From positions 121,981 to 185,980 of the forward strand of contig NZ_FOXU01000008.1 in the NCBI RefSeq assembly GCF_900115805.1: 64,000 nucleotides of DNA, given 5' to 3'. Shown here piece by piece: positions 1-8,420 of the stretch; position 1 is the stretch's first letter, and every line of letters starts with the position of its first letter. Under the pieces are notes generated by a model, which was not told the origin of the DNA, made no database searches, and saw only the letters and a list, made by a program, of their open reading frames with translations. The position numbers and the translations under genes are program-made. The DNA is from Psychrobacillus psychrotolerans. Its GTDB lineage: Bacteria > Bacillota > Bacilli > Bacillales_A > Planococcaceae.

Positions 1-63
1 TTCAAATATTTTTTTGGATTGTTAAACGGCATTATATCAATGTTTTTTTGAAACAAATAAAAA

Positions 64-77
64 TGATAGCGTTTTCA
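64..77. promoter_or_regulatory. Candidate cre (CcpA) operator upstream of serA
   Basis: TGATAGCGTTTTCA fits the catabolite-responsive element pattern TGNNANCGNNNNCA. It ends 15 bp before the -35 box of the serA promoter, about 55-60 bp upstream of the expected transcription start, a position known for CcpA activation (as at ackA and ilvB in B. subtilis). It could instead serve a gene left of the window. Confidence 0.5.
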
Positions 78-92
78 AGTATTTTGACTATA

Positions 93-121
93 TTGACAAT
101 TATTCTACTGGTGAGTATGAT
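93..121 (+). promoter_or_regulatory. Sigma-A promoter of the serA leader
   Basis: TTGACA (93-98) and TATGAT (116-121) are separated by 17 bp, a near-consensus vegetative promoter. Transcription would begin near 128 and run into the T-box leader. Confidence 0.75.
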
Positions 122-149
122 GAATTTAATTCAATAAAGCGTAAACAAT

Positions 150-402
150 TTTGACGGAGATAGACTTTACAATTTGAGATCTTCAGAGAGCTGATGGTTG
201 GTGTAAATCAGTGATTTTGTTTGTAGAGTAGCACTCTAGAATTGGTGGACTGAAAACAGAGGATTTAGGTTCATCCGTGAAATGCGCGTTAAGCATACTA
301 ATTGAGAATCTGCGAGATGATTGCAGTAAAATTTGGGTGGTACCGCGTGAGTGTATAAGCTCTTCGCCCCTTACATGTTTGTAGGGAGTGGAGGGCTTTT
401 TT
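150..402 (+). promoter_or_regulatory. T-box riboswitch, probably tRNA-Ser responsive
   Basis: The T-box core GGGTGGTACCGCG lies at 335-347, followed by an intrinsic terminator (stem about 359-396, T-run to 402) with which the antiterminator competes. The base of stem I can be formed by acgga near 155 and tccgt near 273. Uncharged tRNA binding should prevent termination and switch on the next gene, serA. A UCA serine triplet just 5' of the closing tccgt is a candidate specifier codon, but I did not fold the whole leader, so amino-acid specificity is inferred from serA. Confidence 0.88.
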
Positions 403-489
403 ATGTTTTTAAAATAAGGAGGAGTACTGGTATTTCATTTGATGCTAAATAATCGTACAAAAATATAGTAATAAAAGGAGAAGATTCAT

Positions 490-2076
490 ATGACATTTAA
501 TATTCTAATCAGTGATCCACTAAGCGAAGATGGTATTTTCCCGTTAAGAAATGCAGAAGGATTTAATATCGTTGTTGATACTTCATTAACTCCAGAACAA
601 CTTGGCGAAAAAATTGGTGGGTTTGATGCATTGTTAGTTCGTAGCCAAACACAGGTTACTCGAGAAATTATTGAAAAAGGAACTAATTTGAAAATTATTG
701 GTCGTGCAGGAGTTGGGGTGGATAACATCGACTTAACTGCTGCAACAGAACGTGGGATCATCGTTGTTAATGCTCCTGATGGAAATACGAACTCAGCAGC
801 AGAACATTCTATTGCTATGCTTATGTCGCTTGCGCGCAATATCCCACAAGCCTTCCATTCCTTGAAAAATAAAAAATGGGATCGCAAAACTTTTATCGGC
901 GTAGAAGTGAAGAACAAAACATTAGGTGTTCTAGGCTTCGGAAGAATTGGGCAGGAGGTTGCTTTCCGTGCAAAAGGGCAACGTATGAATGTCATTGCCT
1001 ATGACCCATTTTTAACAGCTGAAAAAGCGGAGAAACTAGGAGTTCAGTTTGGTACAGTAGAAGAGGTGATCAAAGCGGCAGACTTTATAACAGTACATAC
1101 GCCTCTATTGAAAGAAACTCGTCACTTAATAAATAAAGAAGCTTTTGAAAAAATGAAAGACGGGGTTCAAATTATTAACTGTGCTCGAGGTGGAATTATC
1201 GACGAAGATGCATTATATGATGCTATCATGTCAGGTAAAGTTGCAGGTGCGGCACTGGATGTATTTGAGGAAGAACCTTTTGTGGAGCATAAATTATTAA
1301 CACTTCCACAGGTTATTGCAACACCCCATTTAGGTGCTAGTACGATAGAAGCACAAGAGATTGTAGCAATTGATGTGTCTTATGACGTTGTGAGCTTCTT
1401 ACAAAATGGGACAGTGAAGAATCCTGTTAACCTTTCTTCTGTACCAAAGGATGTCCTAGCTAAAATTGAGCCATTCTTTAATCTAGCGGAGCAATTAGGT
1501 TCATTCCTAAGCGATCTTGCGGATGGAGTACCTGAGGAGGTCAATATTACTTATTCTGGGGAATTGGCAAATCTAGACACTCGTCCATTATCACGTAATG
1601 CTATAAAAGGTCTACTGAAAAGCAAATTAGGGGAATCAGTAAATGATGTAAATGCGAAATTCCTTGCAGACCGTTTGGGCATTACAGTAAACGAATTAAA
1701 AACTTCCAAGTCCAAAGGTTTTACAAGTTTAATAACGGTTGAAATGAAAACAGCGACTGGAACAAGAAAAGTAGCAGGCACATTATTAAATGGTCTAGGT
1801 GGCCGTATCGTACGTGTAGATGACTTTATCGTAGATGTAGTTCCATCTGGTTACTTATTATTCATCCGTCATAAAGACCAACCGGGTGCTATTGGTCGCG
1901 TAGGAACACTGCTTGCTTCGGAAGGTATCAATATCGCAGCGATGCAAGTGGGTCGTTCTGAAGTAGGTGGAGATGCGATTATGATGATTTCAATTGATAA
2001 GCATGTGGAAGAGTCAGGTGTTGAGCAGCTTAAGGCATTAGAAGATATCTTTGATGCAACACCGATTGATCTATAA
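490..2076 (+). CDS. serA: D-3-phosphoglycerate dehydrogenase
   Basis: Cytoplasmic NAD-dependent enzyme for the first committed step of serine synthesis, oxidising 3-phosphoglycerate to 3-phosphohydroxypyruvate. The 528-residue protein has the full long-form layout: substrate domain, Rossmann NAD domain with GFGRIG at 149-154, catalytic Arg233 (CARGG), Glu262 and His280 (TPHLGAST), an intervening ASB domain, and a C-terminal ACT domain from about residue 452 (DQPGAIGRVG), where serine feedback may act. The start is supported by AAAGGAGAA upstream of ATG. It is a single-gene unit behind a T-box and followed by its own terminator. Confidence 0.96.
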   Translation: MTFNILISDPLSEDGIFPLRNAEGFNIVVDTSLTPEQLGEKIGGFDALLVRSQTQVTREIIEKGTNLKIIGRAGVGVDNIDLTAATERGIIVVNAPDGNTNSAAEHSIAMLMSLARNIPQAFHSLKNKKWDRKTFIGVEVKNKTLGVLGFGRIGQEVAFRAKGQRMNVIAYDPFLTAEKAEKLGVQFGTVEEVIKAADFITVHTPLLKETRHLINKEAFEKMKDGVQIINCARGGIIDEDALYDAIMSGKVAGAALDVFEEEPFVEHKLLTLPQVIATPHLGASTIEAQEIVAIDVSYDVVSFLQNGTVKNPVNLSSVPKDVLAKIEPFFNLAEQLGSFLSDLADGVPEEVNITYSGELANLDTRPLSRNAIKGLLKSKLGESVNDVNAKFLADRLGITVNELKTSKSKGFTSLITVEMKTATGTRKVAGTLLNGLGGRIVRVDDFIVDVVPSGYLLFIRHKDQPGAIGRVGTLLASEGINIAAMQVGRSEVGGDAIMMISIDKHVEESGVEQLKALEDIFDATPIDL

Positions 2077-2081
2077 AATAA

Positions 2082-2127
2082 AAAGGTGGATTCACGACAA
2101 TTATATGTCGAGGATCCACCTTTTTTT
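2082..2127 (+). terminator. Intrinsic terminator of serA
   Basis: AAAGGTGGATtc / gaGGATCCACC hairpin with an extra cgaca/tgtcg inner stem, followed by seven T residues. Confidence 0.85.
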
Positions 2128-2218
2128 AATAGAAGAAGAGTATAAAATTTAGTGCAGATAGTTCATCTATCTAGTTATTATGAAGAATAAGATCTATACA
2201 ATGATACTACTGATTTCC

Positions 2219-2395
2219 GTTTTCAGGTGGAGAACAAAGGCTAAGTGCGCCACGTCCTGTGGCAAAGCCTTTGTGACCAACCTCCTGTTGTCCTCCGCGG
2301 GCGAGGTCGAGCCTCCTCGTTCGCTACGCTCCTGTGGGGTCTCGACTTTCTCGCTTATCCCGCTGGAGTCGCCACCTTGCACTCCAATCAATATA
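2219..2395 (-). repeat. Dispersed GC-rich intergenic element, copy 1
   Basis: In the gap between serA and the HAD gene (2128-2878) a GC-rich block stands out. On the minus strand it reads ggcgactccagcggga ... gaccccacaggagcgtagcg ... gaggctcgacc ... and ends near acggaaatcag, matching the blocks at 21735-21905 and 24173-24300. It carries its own insert with tttgccacaggacgtggc. Open frames on both strands run through it but are not credible genes. The rest of the gap (about 2400-2690) shows no gene. Confidence 0.7.
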
Positions 2396-2693
2396 GTGAG
2401 TAGTACTCCACTCTAAGATTGAGCATAGCTTCTCGCTTAGATGCTAATAGTAGTCAAAGTTAATATAGATATAAAATCGTCTGTTGAATTAGGGATATTA
2501 TTCTGTAATAAAGGATGAAGAAAGTAGATTTTCTTTTAACTAGTGGAAATAAAGAGAAATAGTTAGGAGATTTTAAATAAAGAAGTGAAATAGCGAACGA
2601 AATTGCCTCTTCGTGAGCTTGCTTTATCAATAGGAAAGCATCGTTTCTCTAGTTATCCAAAAAAGCACTAGCCTGTTTCGAAAAGATTTAGAA

Positions 2694-2815
2694 GTGCGAC
2701 GGACAGAGAAATGCCATAAGATTACCGGAAAAAGAAGTGGTGGTCGTGACGTTAGTCACGACCACCCTTCAAAAATTAGCTGGTTAAAGTATAGTAACAA
2801 GTCTGTCCAAAGCGC
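2694..2815. repeat. Nested inverted-repeat element, likely 3' terminator of the HAD gene
   Basis: Outer arms gacggacaga (near 2697) and gtctgtcc (near 2810) enclose a strong hairpin, gtggtggtcgtgac / gtcacgaccaccc (about 2739-2766). The same design recurs at 12890-12992, again just 3' of a minus-strand gene. Probable terminator or small mobile hairpin. Confidence 0.55.
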
Positions 2816-2878
2816 TTCGAAAGCGATAGAAACAGGTCTTAATCTTAAAGGACCGAGCGTTTTTTTTACCCGGTTTTC

Positions 2879-3658
2879 TTACGAGAGCAATGTTAAAAGC
2901 TCTCTCAAGTTTTCAATTGTATATGTAGGCCTTATTTCTTCAATTACCGGTTTTTCCTCGCGGTTAATCCACACAGATTGAATGCCAACCTTAGAAGAGC
3001 CCAATATATCGGTCATTAAGTTATCACCGACCATCAATACTTCTTCTGCCGATAATCCTACCATCTCTAAGGCATGTTCAAAAATGGATGGGTCAGGCTT
3101 TCCTTTACCGAAGGATCCAGAGATAAGGATATGATCAAAATATGGAGCAATCTCCGGTGTGATTTCTAATTTAGTGTTTTGAAGACTTGGTGATCCGTTT
3201 GTCATTAATAATAATGAATACTTCTCTTTTAGTTGGTCTAATACTTCATAGGTTTCTTCATATACAAAGGGGCTTTCTTTTCGCATCCGTGGGAAATACT
3301 CCGCCAGCTCTCTGCCTAATTCTTCATTATTAATCCCTAACTGCTCTAATCCCTTCGTCCAAGCTAAACGCTGATATTCGGGTATGATAGCTTTCATCTT
3401 TTGAAAGTCTTCAGAAGGATCGTCAAAAGTTCCCCATAGCCCTTCAAAAGGATTAATGCCGATCATTTTAGTGTAAGCACGTGTTTCATATGTATCGTAC
3501 AATGTGCTTGCCTCTGAACGTACGGCTTGTTCTAGAGCAAATGGTTCCACATTAACCTGAGTGGCTGCATATACGCATGTTTTGTGAAACGCAGTGGACA
3601 CACTTTTATTGTCCCATAGTAAAGTATCATCTAAGTCAAAGAAAATTGCTTTTTTCAT
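2879..3658 (-). CDS. HAD-family hydrolase, YsaA-like
   Basis: A probable cytoplasmic phosphatase of the haloacid dehalogenase superfamily; substrate unknown. Motif I is FDLDDT near the N-terminus (nucleophile and acid-base Asp), motif II is LLMTNGSP, motif III lies around GKGKPDP and motif IV is VGDNLMTD. The long helical cap (about residues 15-110) fits subfamily I. Length (about 259 aa) matches B. subtilis YsaA. Two ATGs lie close together; I chose the second because GGGGG lies 9 nt upstream of it, against 3 nt for the first at 3664. It is monocistronic and convergent with serA. Confidence 0.85.
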   Translation of the reverse strand: MKKAIFFDLDDTLLWDNKSVSTAFHKTCVYAATQVNVEPFALEQAVRSEASTLYDTYETRAYTKMIGINPFEGLWGTFDDPSEDFQKMKAIIPEYQRLAWTKGLEQLGINNEELGRELAEYFPRMRKESPFVYEETYEVLDQLKEKYSLLLMTNGSPSLQNTKLEITPEIAPYFDHILISGSFGKGKPDPSIFEHALEMVGLSAEEVLMVGDNLMTDILGSSKVGIQSVWINREEKPVIEEIRPTYTIENLRELLTLLS

Positions 3659-3718
3659 TCCCATAAACCCCCAGTACGTATTTATATAATACTTTACCGT
3701 ACTAAAGAGAGTGTGTCA

Positions 3719-4327
3719 CTAGAATGGAATCATTTTTTCAAGAATACCACCTTCCCGAATAAGATTTTCTATATCTTTAATGGTAATTGGAAAATAGGGG
3801 AAGCCGTATACATACGGAGTCCATTCATACACTTGAAAATAAATGACAAGTGAATGGTCTGCTATATAAAAATCTTGATCACTTCGTATTTGTGTAAAAT
3901 CCTCTAATAGAGGTACATCCCACTCGACAATTTTCTTTTCAATCATGTCAGAGAGGACTTTTACATAATTGCTGTCTGGCTTAAACAATTCGCTTAGTCC
4001 ATACTGCTTCCCAGTCTTGACATCAAAGGTGAGTGATTTCGTAATTGTTAGACCATGGGCACCACCTGTAAACGAATAGACAGTTAAACTTAAGCTGAGA
4101 ACGCCGCGTTCATTCGTTTTAATCTCATAGGTACCGACCATTTCAACTAAATGTTCACTGTAAAATCCTTGTTCGATTAAAAGCTTGTTTAGTTCATGAA
4201 TAATATCTGCATTAATCTTTTTTTCAACGGCAGGATTGGGTAGATTAGTTACTATAGGATAATACACGTTAATTTTTGGCGAACTTTTCTTAATATATTT
4301 CGTTTCTATACGAATAGGTAGATCCAA
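3719..4327 (-). CDS. DUF3298/DUF4163-type protein without a membrane anchor
   Basis: Function unknown. The central GGAHGLTITKSLTFDVKTG segment and the C-terminal YEWTPYVYGFPYFPI segment resemble the DUF4163-DUF3298 pair found in RsiV-type anti-sigma factors and as the extra domain of PdaC. Those relatives are usually secreted or membrane anchored; here I see no signal peptide or transmembrane helix in about 202 residues. The first possible TTG (4336) abuts the GAAAGG ribosome site, so I start at the next TTG, 9 nt further on. It is divergent from the ATPase gene at 4385. Confidence 0.7.
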   Translation of the reverse strand: MDLPIRIETKYIKKSSPKINVYYPIVTNLPNPAVEKKINADIIHELNKLLIEQGFYSEHLVEMVGTYEIKTNERGVLSLSLTVYSFTGGAHGLTITKSLTFDVKTGKQYGLSELFKPDSNYVKVLSDMIEKKIVEWDVPLLEDFTQIRSDQDFYIADHSLVIYFQVYEWTPYVYGFPYFPITIKDIENLIREGGILEKMIPF

Positions 4328-4384
4328 GGCAAACAACCTTTCTTCAGAAGTAATAATTTATGATATGAGTGGGAGAGGAATCAT

Positions 4385-5119
4385 ATGTTTTTAAATAGAG
4401 TGACCCTTTTCAAAGAGCCGCAAATGGAAAGGCAGTATCCATTCACCATTCCTGCAATTAGTAACTTTAATGAATTAGAGTTAACTTCTCCTGTCACTTT
4501 CTTTGTGGGAGAGAACGGGACTGGGAAATCGACATTATTAGAAGGAATTGCAGATAAATGTGAGTTTAATACTGCTGGAGGAAGTCGAAATAACCTTTAT
4601 GATGTAGATGCTGCAGAAAGTGCATTGGGGAAATATCTAAGACTTTCTTGGATGCCCAAAGTAACTAGTGGTTTCTTTTTACGAGCAGAATCCTATTATC
4701 AGTTTGCTTCACATCTGGATGAACTGGAAAGAGAAAATCCTGGCCTTGGTGTGTTAGACAGTTATGGTGGAAAATCCCTTCATGAGCAATCTCATGGTGA
4801 GTCATTTTTGTCGTTATTTAAAAATCGATTTAATGGTAGGGCTATTTATCTGTTAGACGAACCAGAGGCAGCATTATCACCGCAGAGACAATTGGCATTT
4901 TTACGTATCATGCATGATTTGATCAAAGAACAGAATTGCCAGTTTATCATTGCGACACACTCTCCAATATTATTAGGATATCCTGAAGCGACGATCCTAA
5001 GTTTTGATGAAGGACAAATTGAGGAAATCGATTATGAACTGACCGCGCATTATCAAATTACAAAGTATTTTTTAGATCATAGGGAAAAATTTTTAGAAGA
5101 GTTATTTGAAGGTGAGTAG
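4385..5119 (+). CDS. AAA/ABC-type ATPase (COG3910-like)
   Basis: Predicted cytoplasmic ATPase of 244 residues without membrane segments. It has Walker A GENGTGKS (42-49), a short signature-like QSHGES (135-140), Walker B IYLLDEPE (154-161) and a switch histidine in THSP (191-194). The layout, a single compact ABC domain resembling half of an SMC/RecF-type head, suits a stand-alone AAA ATPase rather than a transporter subunit. Its partner is unknown. The stop codon directly abuts the ATG of the VanZ gene, so the two are probably co-translated. GGGAGAGG precedes the start. Confidence 0.8.
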   Translation: MFLNRVTLFKEPQMERQYPFTIPAISNFNELELTSPVTFFVGENGTGKSTLLEGIADKCEFNTAGGSRNNLYDVDAAESALGKYLRLSWMPKVTSGFFLRAESYYQFASHLDELERENPGLGVLDSYGGKSLHEQSHGESFLSLFKNRFNGRAIYLLDEPEAALSPQRQLAFLRIMHDLIKEQNCQFIIATHSPILLGYPEATILSFDEGQIEEIDYELTAHYQITKYFLDHREKFLEELFEGE

Positions 5120-5701
5120 ATGTATGTAATCATAAATTATTTAGATGATATGCTATTTTTTATAGGGATTGCCTTTCCATTGATCGTCATTTGGCGACTA
5201 TTTCGTTGGAAGAAGAGAGGATTTAAGCTTAAAGAGACTTTACATGAGATTGGAATATTAGTGTTTTTCTCAGTACTTGTTGGTCTTTTTTCTCAAACAA
5301 TAATACCTAAAGTAGGGGACGTACCTGCCTATACTACTGGTGTAAATTTGGAGTTATTTCGTGTTGTGGAAGAAACCTACAAGTCAGTTGTATACCTAGG
5401 TTTTTGGCAACCATTTTATATAAACTTCCTTGGTAATATCATTCTATTTATGCCAATTGGATTTCTTCTACCTTTACTATTTAAAAGGATGGAACTTTTT
5501 ATATTACCTGTATTTGTGGGATTATGTATCTCCTTATTTATTGAAATTATGCAGATTCCACAAAGTAGGAGTAGTGACGTGGATGATTTGTGGCTGAATA
5601 CACTTGGGACATTTCTAGGCTATGTATGCTATTACTTTGTTCGTAAAGCTTTCCCATCATTTACGGGTGCTTTCAAAAGAATGAAAAGACAAGTTTATTA
5701 A
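5120..5701 (+). CDS. VanZ-family membrane protein
   Basis: Integral membrane protein of 193 residues with four to five hydrophobic helices (about 10-25, 45-65, 100-120, 130-145, 165-180). The conserved VanZ tail RSSDVDDLWLNTLG sits between the last two helices. VanZ proteins are linked to teicoplanin resistance in enterococci, but the activity of chromosomal homologues is not established. The start follows the preceding stop codon without a gap; GAAGGTGAG lies in the end of the upstream gene. Confidence 0.85.
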   Translation: MYVIINYLDDMLFFIGIAFPLIVIWRLFRWKKRGFKLKETLHEIGILVFFSVLVGLFSQTIIPKVGDVPAYTTGVNLELFRVVEETYKSVVYLGFWQPFYINFLGNIILFMPIGFLLPLLFKRMELFILPVFVGLCISLFIEIMQIPQSRSSDVDDLWLNTLGTFLGYVCYYFVRKAFPSFTGAFKRMKRQVY

Positions 5702-5753
5702 ACCTTAGAATGGGTAAAATACAATGGAATAAAATTTGCAAGGAGACATTAAC

Positions 5754-5912
5754 ATGATGATGATAAAAGAATCACAAACAGAACAAAAACGTGATGGAAT
5801 TATTGAAGAATTTGTAAATAAAGGTGTATATAAAATTGATGGAAGACAATTATATGAGTTGAATTTTTATGAATTAATGAAGGAATATACAACTGAAGAG
5901 GAAAGTAAATAA
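5754..5912 (+). CDS. FbpA-like small protein (Fur-regulated basic protein family)
   Basis: A 52-residue protein. Its core, GVYKIDGRQLYELNFYELMK, matches the pattern of B. subtilis FbpA (gIYKkndRQLYELtlsELE), an iron-sparing response co-regulator. Three in-frame ATGs open the gene; AAGGAG ends 8 nt before the first. No Fur box is obvious upstream, and the protein is more acidic at its C-terminus than FbpA, so iron control is only an inference. Its own terminator follows at once. Confidence 0.75.
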   Translation: MMMIKESQTEQKRDGIIEEFVNKGVYKIDGRQLYELNFYELMKEYTTEEESK

Positions 5913-5939
5913 GTGCCTTTTTAACAGGCACTTTTTTTT
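5911..5939 (+). terminator. Terminator of the FbpA-like gene
   Basis: AAGTGCC / GGCACTT hairpin with eight T residues, overlapping the stop codon region. Confidence 0.85.
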
Positions 5940-6024
5940 ATCTAAATCTCTATAATCTATAAATAATAGTCGATATAAAAAATATGGTACACTTGACTTA
6001 AATACGGATAAGGTGGAAACAAAT

Positions 6025-7176
6025 TTGACTTTTATAACTAACTTAAATGAAACATTACAAAACAAATGGCAGGATGCAAATTTTGCATCACCAATGCCTA
6101 TACAATCTCAATTAATCCCACATATGCTGGATGGCTCTGATATTGTTGCAGAATCTCCAACAGGAACGGGAAAAACGCTTGCTTATGTACTTCCAATCTT
6201 GCAGATGGTTGACCCTACCAAAAAACATATTCAGGCAATGGTAATCATTCCTTCTCAAGAACTTGGAATGCAAATTGTAGAGGTTTTTCGTGAATGGGTG
6301 AAAGGTACAGACATTTCAGTTGCACAATTAATTGGTGGAGCAAATATTCACAGACAAATTGATGTACTTAAAAAGAAACCGACAATTGTCGTTGGAACCC
6401 CTGGTAGATTGCAAGAACTAGTAAAAACGAAAAAACTAAAAATGCATGAAATAAACATCGTTGTCCTAGATGAAGGAGACCAACTTCTGAGCAGAGAACA
6501 TCGCACAACTGTAAAAAGTTTAGTTGATGCAACTGTCGAAAGCCAACTAATAGTAACTTCTGCAACAATCACAGAAGAAATAGAACTAGTTGCGGAACGT
6601 ATGATGAAGAATCCTGTGCGTATTCAAGTAGCAGCAGAAGATATTCCTTCGCAAGGAGAAGTTATCCATAGTTTCGTGAAGACAGAACCTCGTGATAAAA
6701 CTGAATTACTGCGTAGAATATCTTACTTGAAAGGTATGCGAGGCCTTGCATTTGTAAATAGTTTAGATCAGCTATTAATGAAGGATGCAAAACTTTCTTA
6801 TAGAGATGCGCCGATTGTATCCCTACATTCTGAAATGAAAAAGGATGAACGGAAGAAAGCATTAGATGATTTTAAAAGCGGTAAAGTAAGTTTACTAATT
6901 GCTACAGATGTGGCAGCAAGAGGATTAGATATATCTGGACTTACTCATGTAATCCATGTAGATGTACCACATTCAGTGGAACAATACTTACATCGTTCAG
7001 GACGCACAGGTCGTGCGGGTGCTGATGGAGAGGTAATGACATTATTAACTTATTCCGATGAAAAGACTTTTAAAAAGTGGACAAAAGAGCTTCCTAAAAA
7101 GCCAATTCAAAAAGTATGGTATCGCGGAGAGTTAATCGAGGGGACATCTAAAACTATTAGTCAAAAGGGGAAATAA
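6025..7176 (+). CDS. yfmL: DEAD-box ATP-dependent RNA helicase, YfmL-like
   Basis: Probable cytoplasmic RNA helicase for ribosome assembly or RNA remodelling, as for B. subtilis YfmL, of similar size (about 383 aa). Motifs in order: Q-motif PMPIQSQ, motif I SPTGTGKT, Ia PSQELG, Ib TPGR, motif II, motif III SAT, motif V ATDVAARGLD and motif VI HRSGRTGRAG. Motif II reads LDEGDQ instead of the usual DEAD. The C-terminal tail is short and basic. An upstream in-frame GTG (6013) overlaps the AAGGTGG ribosome site, so the TTG 9 nt beyond it is the better start. It is followed 2 nt later by ampS. Confidence 0.88.
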   Translation: MTFITNLNETLQNKWQDANFASPMPIQSQLIPHMLDGSDIVAESPTGTGKTLAYVLPILQMVDPTKKHIQAMVIIPSQELGMQIVEVFREWVKGTDISVAQLIGGANIHRQIDVLKKKPTIVVGTPGRLQELVKTKKLKMHEINIVVLDEGDQLLSREHRTTVKSLVDATVESQLIVTSATITEEIELVAERMMKNPVRIQVAAEDIPSQGEVIHSFVKTEPRDKTELLRRISYLKGMRGLAFVNSLDQLLMKDAKLSYRDAPIVSLHSEMKKDERKKALDDFKSGKVSLLIATDVAARGLDISGLTHVIHVDVPHSVEQYLHRSGRTGRAGADGEVMTLLTYSDEKTFKKWTKELPKKPIQKVWYRGELIEGTSKTISQKGK

Positions 7177-7178
7177 AG

Positions 7179-8408
7179 ATGGATTTTCAACAAAAGCTTG
7201 AAGAGTATGCAGAATTAGTAGTGAAGGTTGGCCTGAATATACAGCCGAACCAACCACTTCTTATAAATACGACGACAGATACAATTGAATTTACACGATT
7301 AATAGTGAAAAAAGCTTATGAAGCTGGCGCAAAAAGAGTAGATGTCAACTATACAGATGAAGTAAATGCACGCGCATTTTATGATTTTGCTCCAGATGAA
7401 GCGTTCCATGAATTTCCTAAGTGGGCTGCTATGCAGCGCGACGAGTTAATCGAAAATAAAGGCGCATTATTATGGATTGACGCGGATAACCCAGATCTAC
7501 TAGAAGGTGTTTCGATTGACCGTATTTCAAGCTTTCAAAAGGCAAGTGGGAAAGCGTTAGAAAATTATCGAAAAGCTGTGATGAATGATGTAATTACATG
7601 GTCCATCGTTGCAATGCCTTCAGAGAAATGGGCTGCCAAAGTTTTCCCTGATCTGAAGCCTGAAGAACAAATGCAAGCCCTTTGGGAGTTAATATTCCAA
7701 GTTGTGCGCATCGGCGAAGGCACAGCAGTTCAACAGTGGAAAGAACATATTGATAACCTGGAAAGTAGAGCGGCACTACTAAATAATAAGCATTTCAAAA
7801 AGCTGCACTATAAAGCAGAAGGAACAGATATTCAAGTGGAACTTCCAAAAGAACATATTTGGATGTCCGGAGCTAGTAAAAATGGTCAAAACACACCATT
7901 TATAGCAAATATGCCAACAGAAGAAGTATATACTGCACCACTTAAAACAGGTGTAAATGGCTATGTTAAAAATACAAAGCCATTTGTTTATCAAGGAAAT
8001 GTAATAGATGATTTTACTTTGACTTTTGAAAATGGGAAGATTACTTCTATTAAAGCTGCAACTGGTGAGAAACTATTGCAAGAGTTAATTGGAACAGATG
8101 AGGGAGCAAAGTATTTAGGCGAGATTGCTTTAGTGCCACATGAATCACCTATTTCCGCTTCGAATGTATTATTCTTTAACACCTTATTTGATGAAAATGC
8201 CTCCAACCATTTTGCAATTGGAGAAGCATACCCTACCTGTGTGGAAGGTGCTCGTGGCTTAACTCATAGTGAATTAGAAGATATGGGTATTAACACCTCC
8301 ATTGTGCATGAAGACTTTATGATTGGTAGTGGCGACATGGATATTATGGGAGAATTAGCAGATGGATCAATGGAGCCTATATTCAAAAAAGGAGCATGGG
8401 CTTTTTAA
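7179..8408 (+). CDS. ampS: M29-family aminopeptidase (AmpS-like), paralogue 1
   Basis: Cytoplasmic metallo-aminopeptidase of 409 residues that releases N-terminal amino acids from peptides. Conserved family stretches: IQPNQPLLI near the N-terminus, GEIALVPHESPIS and FDENASNHFAIGEAY in the catalytic half, and HEDFMIGSG near the end, supplying the Glu/His/Asp dimetal ligands known from AmpT and AmpS. AAAAGGGG precedes the ATG, inside the end of the helicase gene, so the two form an operon that may continue into the SGNH hydrolase. A second copy lies at 18594-19826. Confidence 0.93.
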   Translation: MDFQQKLEEYAELVVKVGLNIQPNQPLLINTTTDTIEFTRLIVKKAYEAGAKRVDVNYTDEVNARAFYDFAPDEAFHEFPKWAAMQRDELIENKGALLWIDADNPDLLEGVSIDRISSFQKASGKALENYRKAVMNDVITWSIVAMPSEKWAAKVFPDLKPEEQMQALWELIFQVVRIGEGTAVQQWKEHIDNLESRAALLNNKHFKKLHYKAEGTDIQVELPKEHIWMSGASKNGQNTPFIANMPTEEVYTAPLKTGVNGYVKNTKPFVYQGNVIDDFTLTFENGKITSIKAATGEKLLQELIGTDEGAKYLGEIALVPHESPISASNVLFFNTLFDENASNHFAIGEAYPTCVEGARGLTHSELEDMGINTSIVHEDFMIGSGDMDIMGELADGSMEPIFKKGAWAF

Positions 8409-8420
8409 GGAGTGAGTAGT

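Noticed and set aside
2180..2416. Open frames on both strands, 65-78 codons
   Set aside because: They coincide with dispersed-element copy 1 and lack ribosome sites.
2694..2981. 95-codon plus-strand frame
   Set aside because: It runs through the nested hairpin and into the HAD gene on the other strand; no ribosome site.
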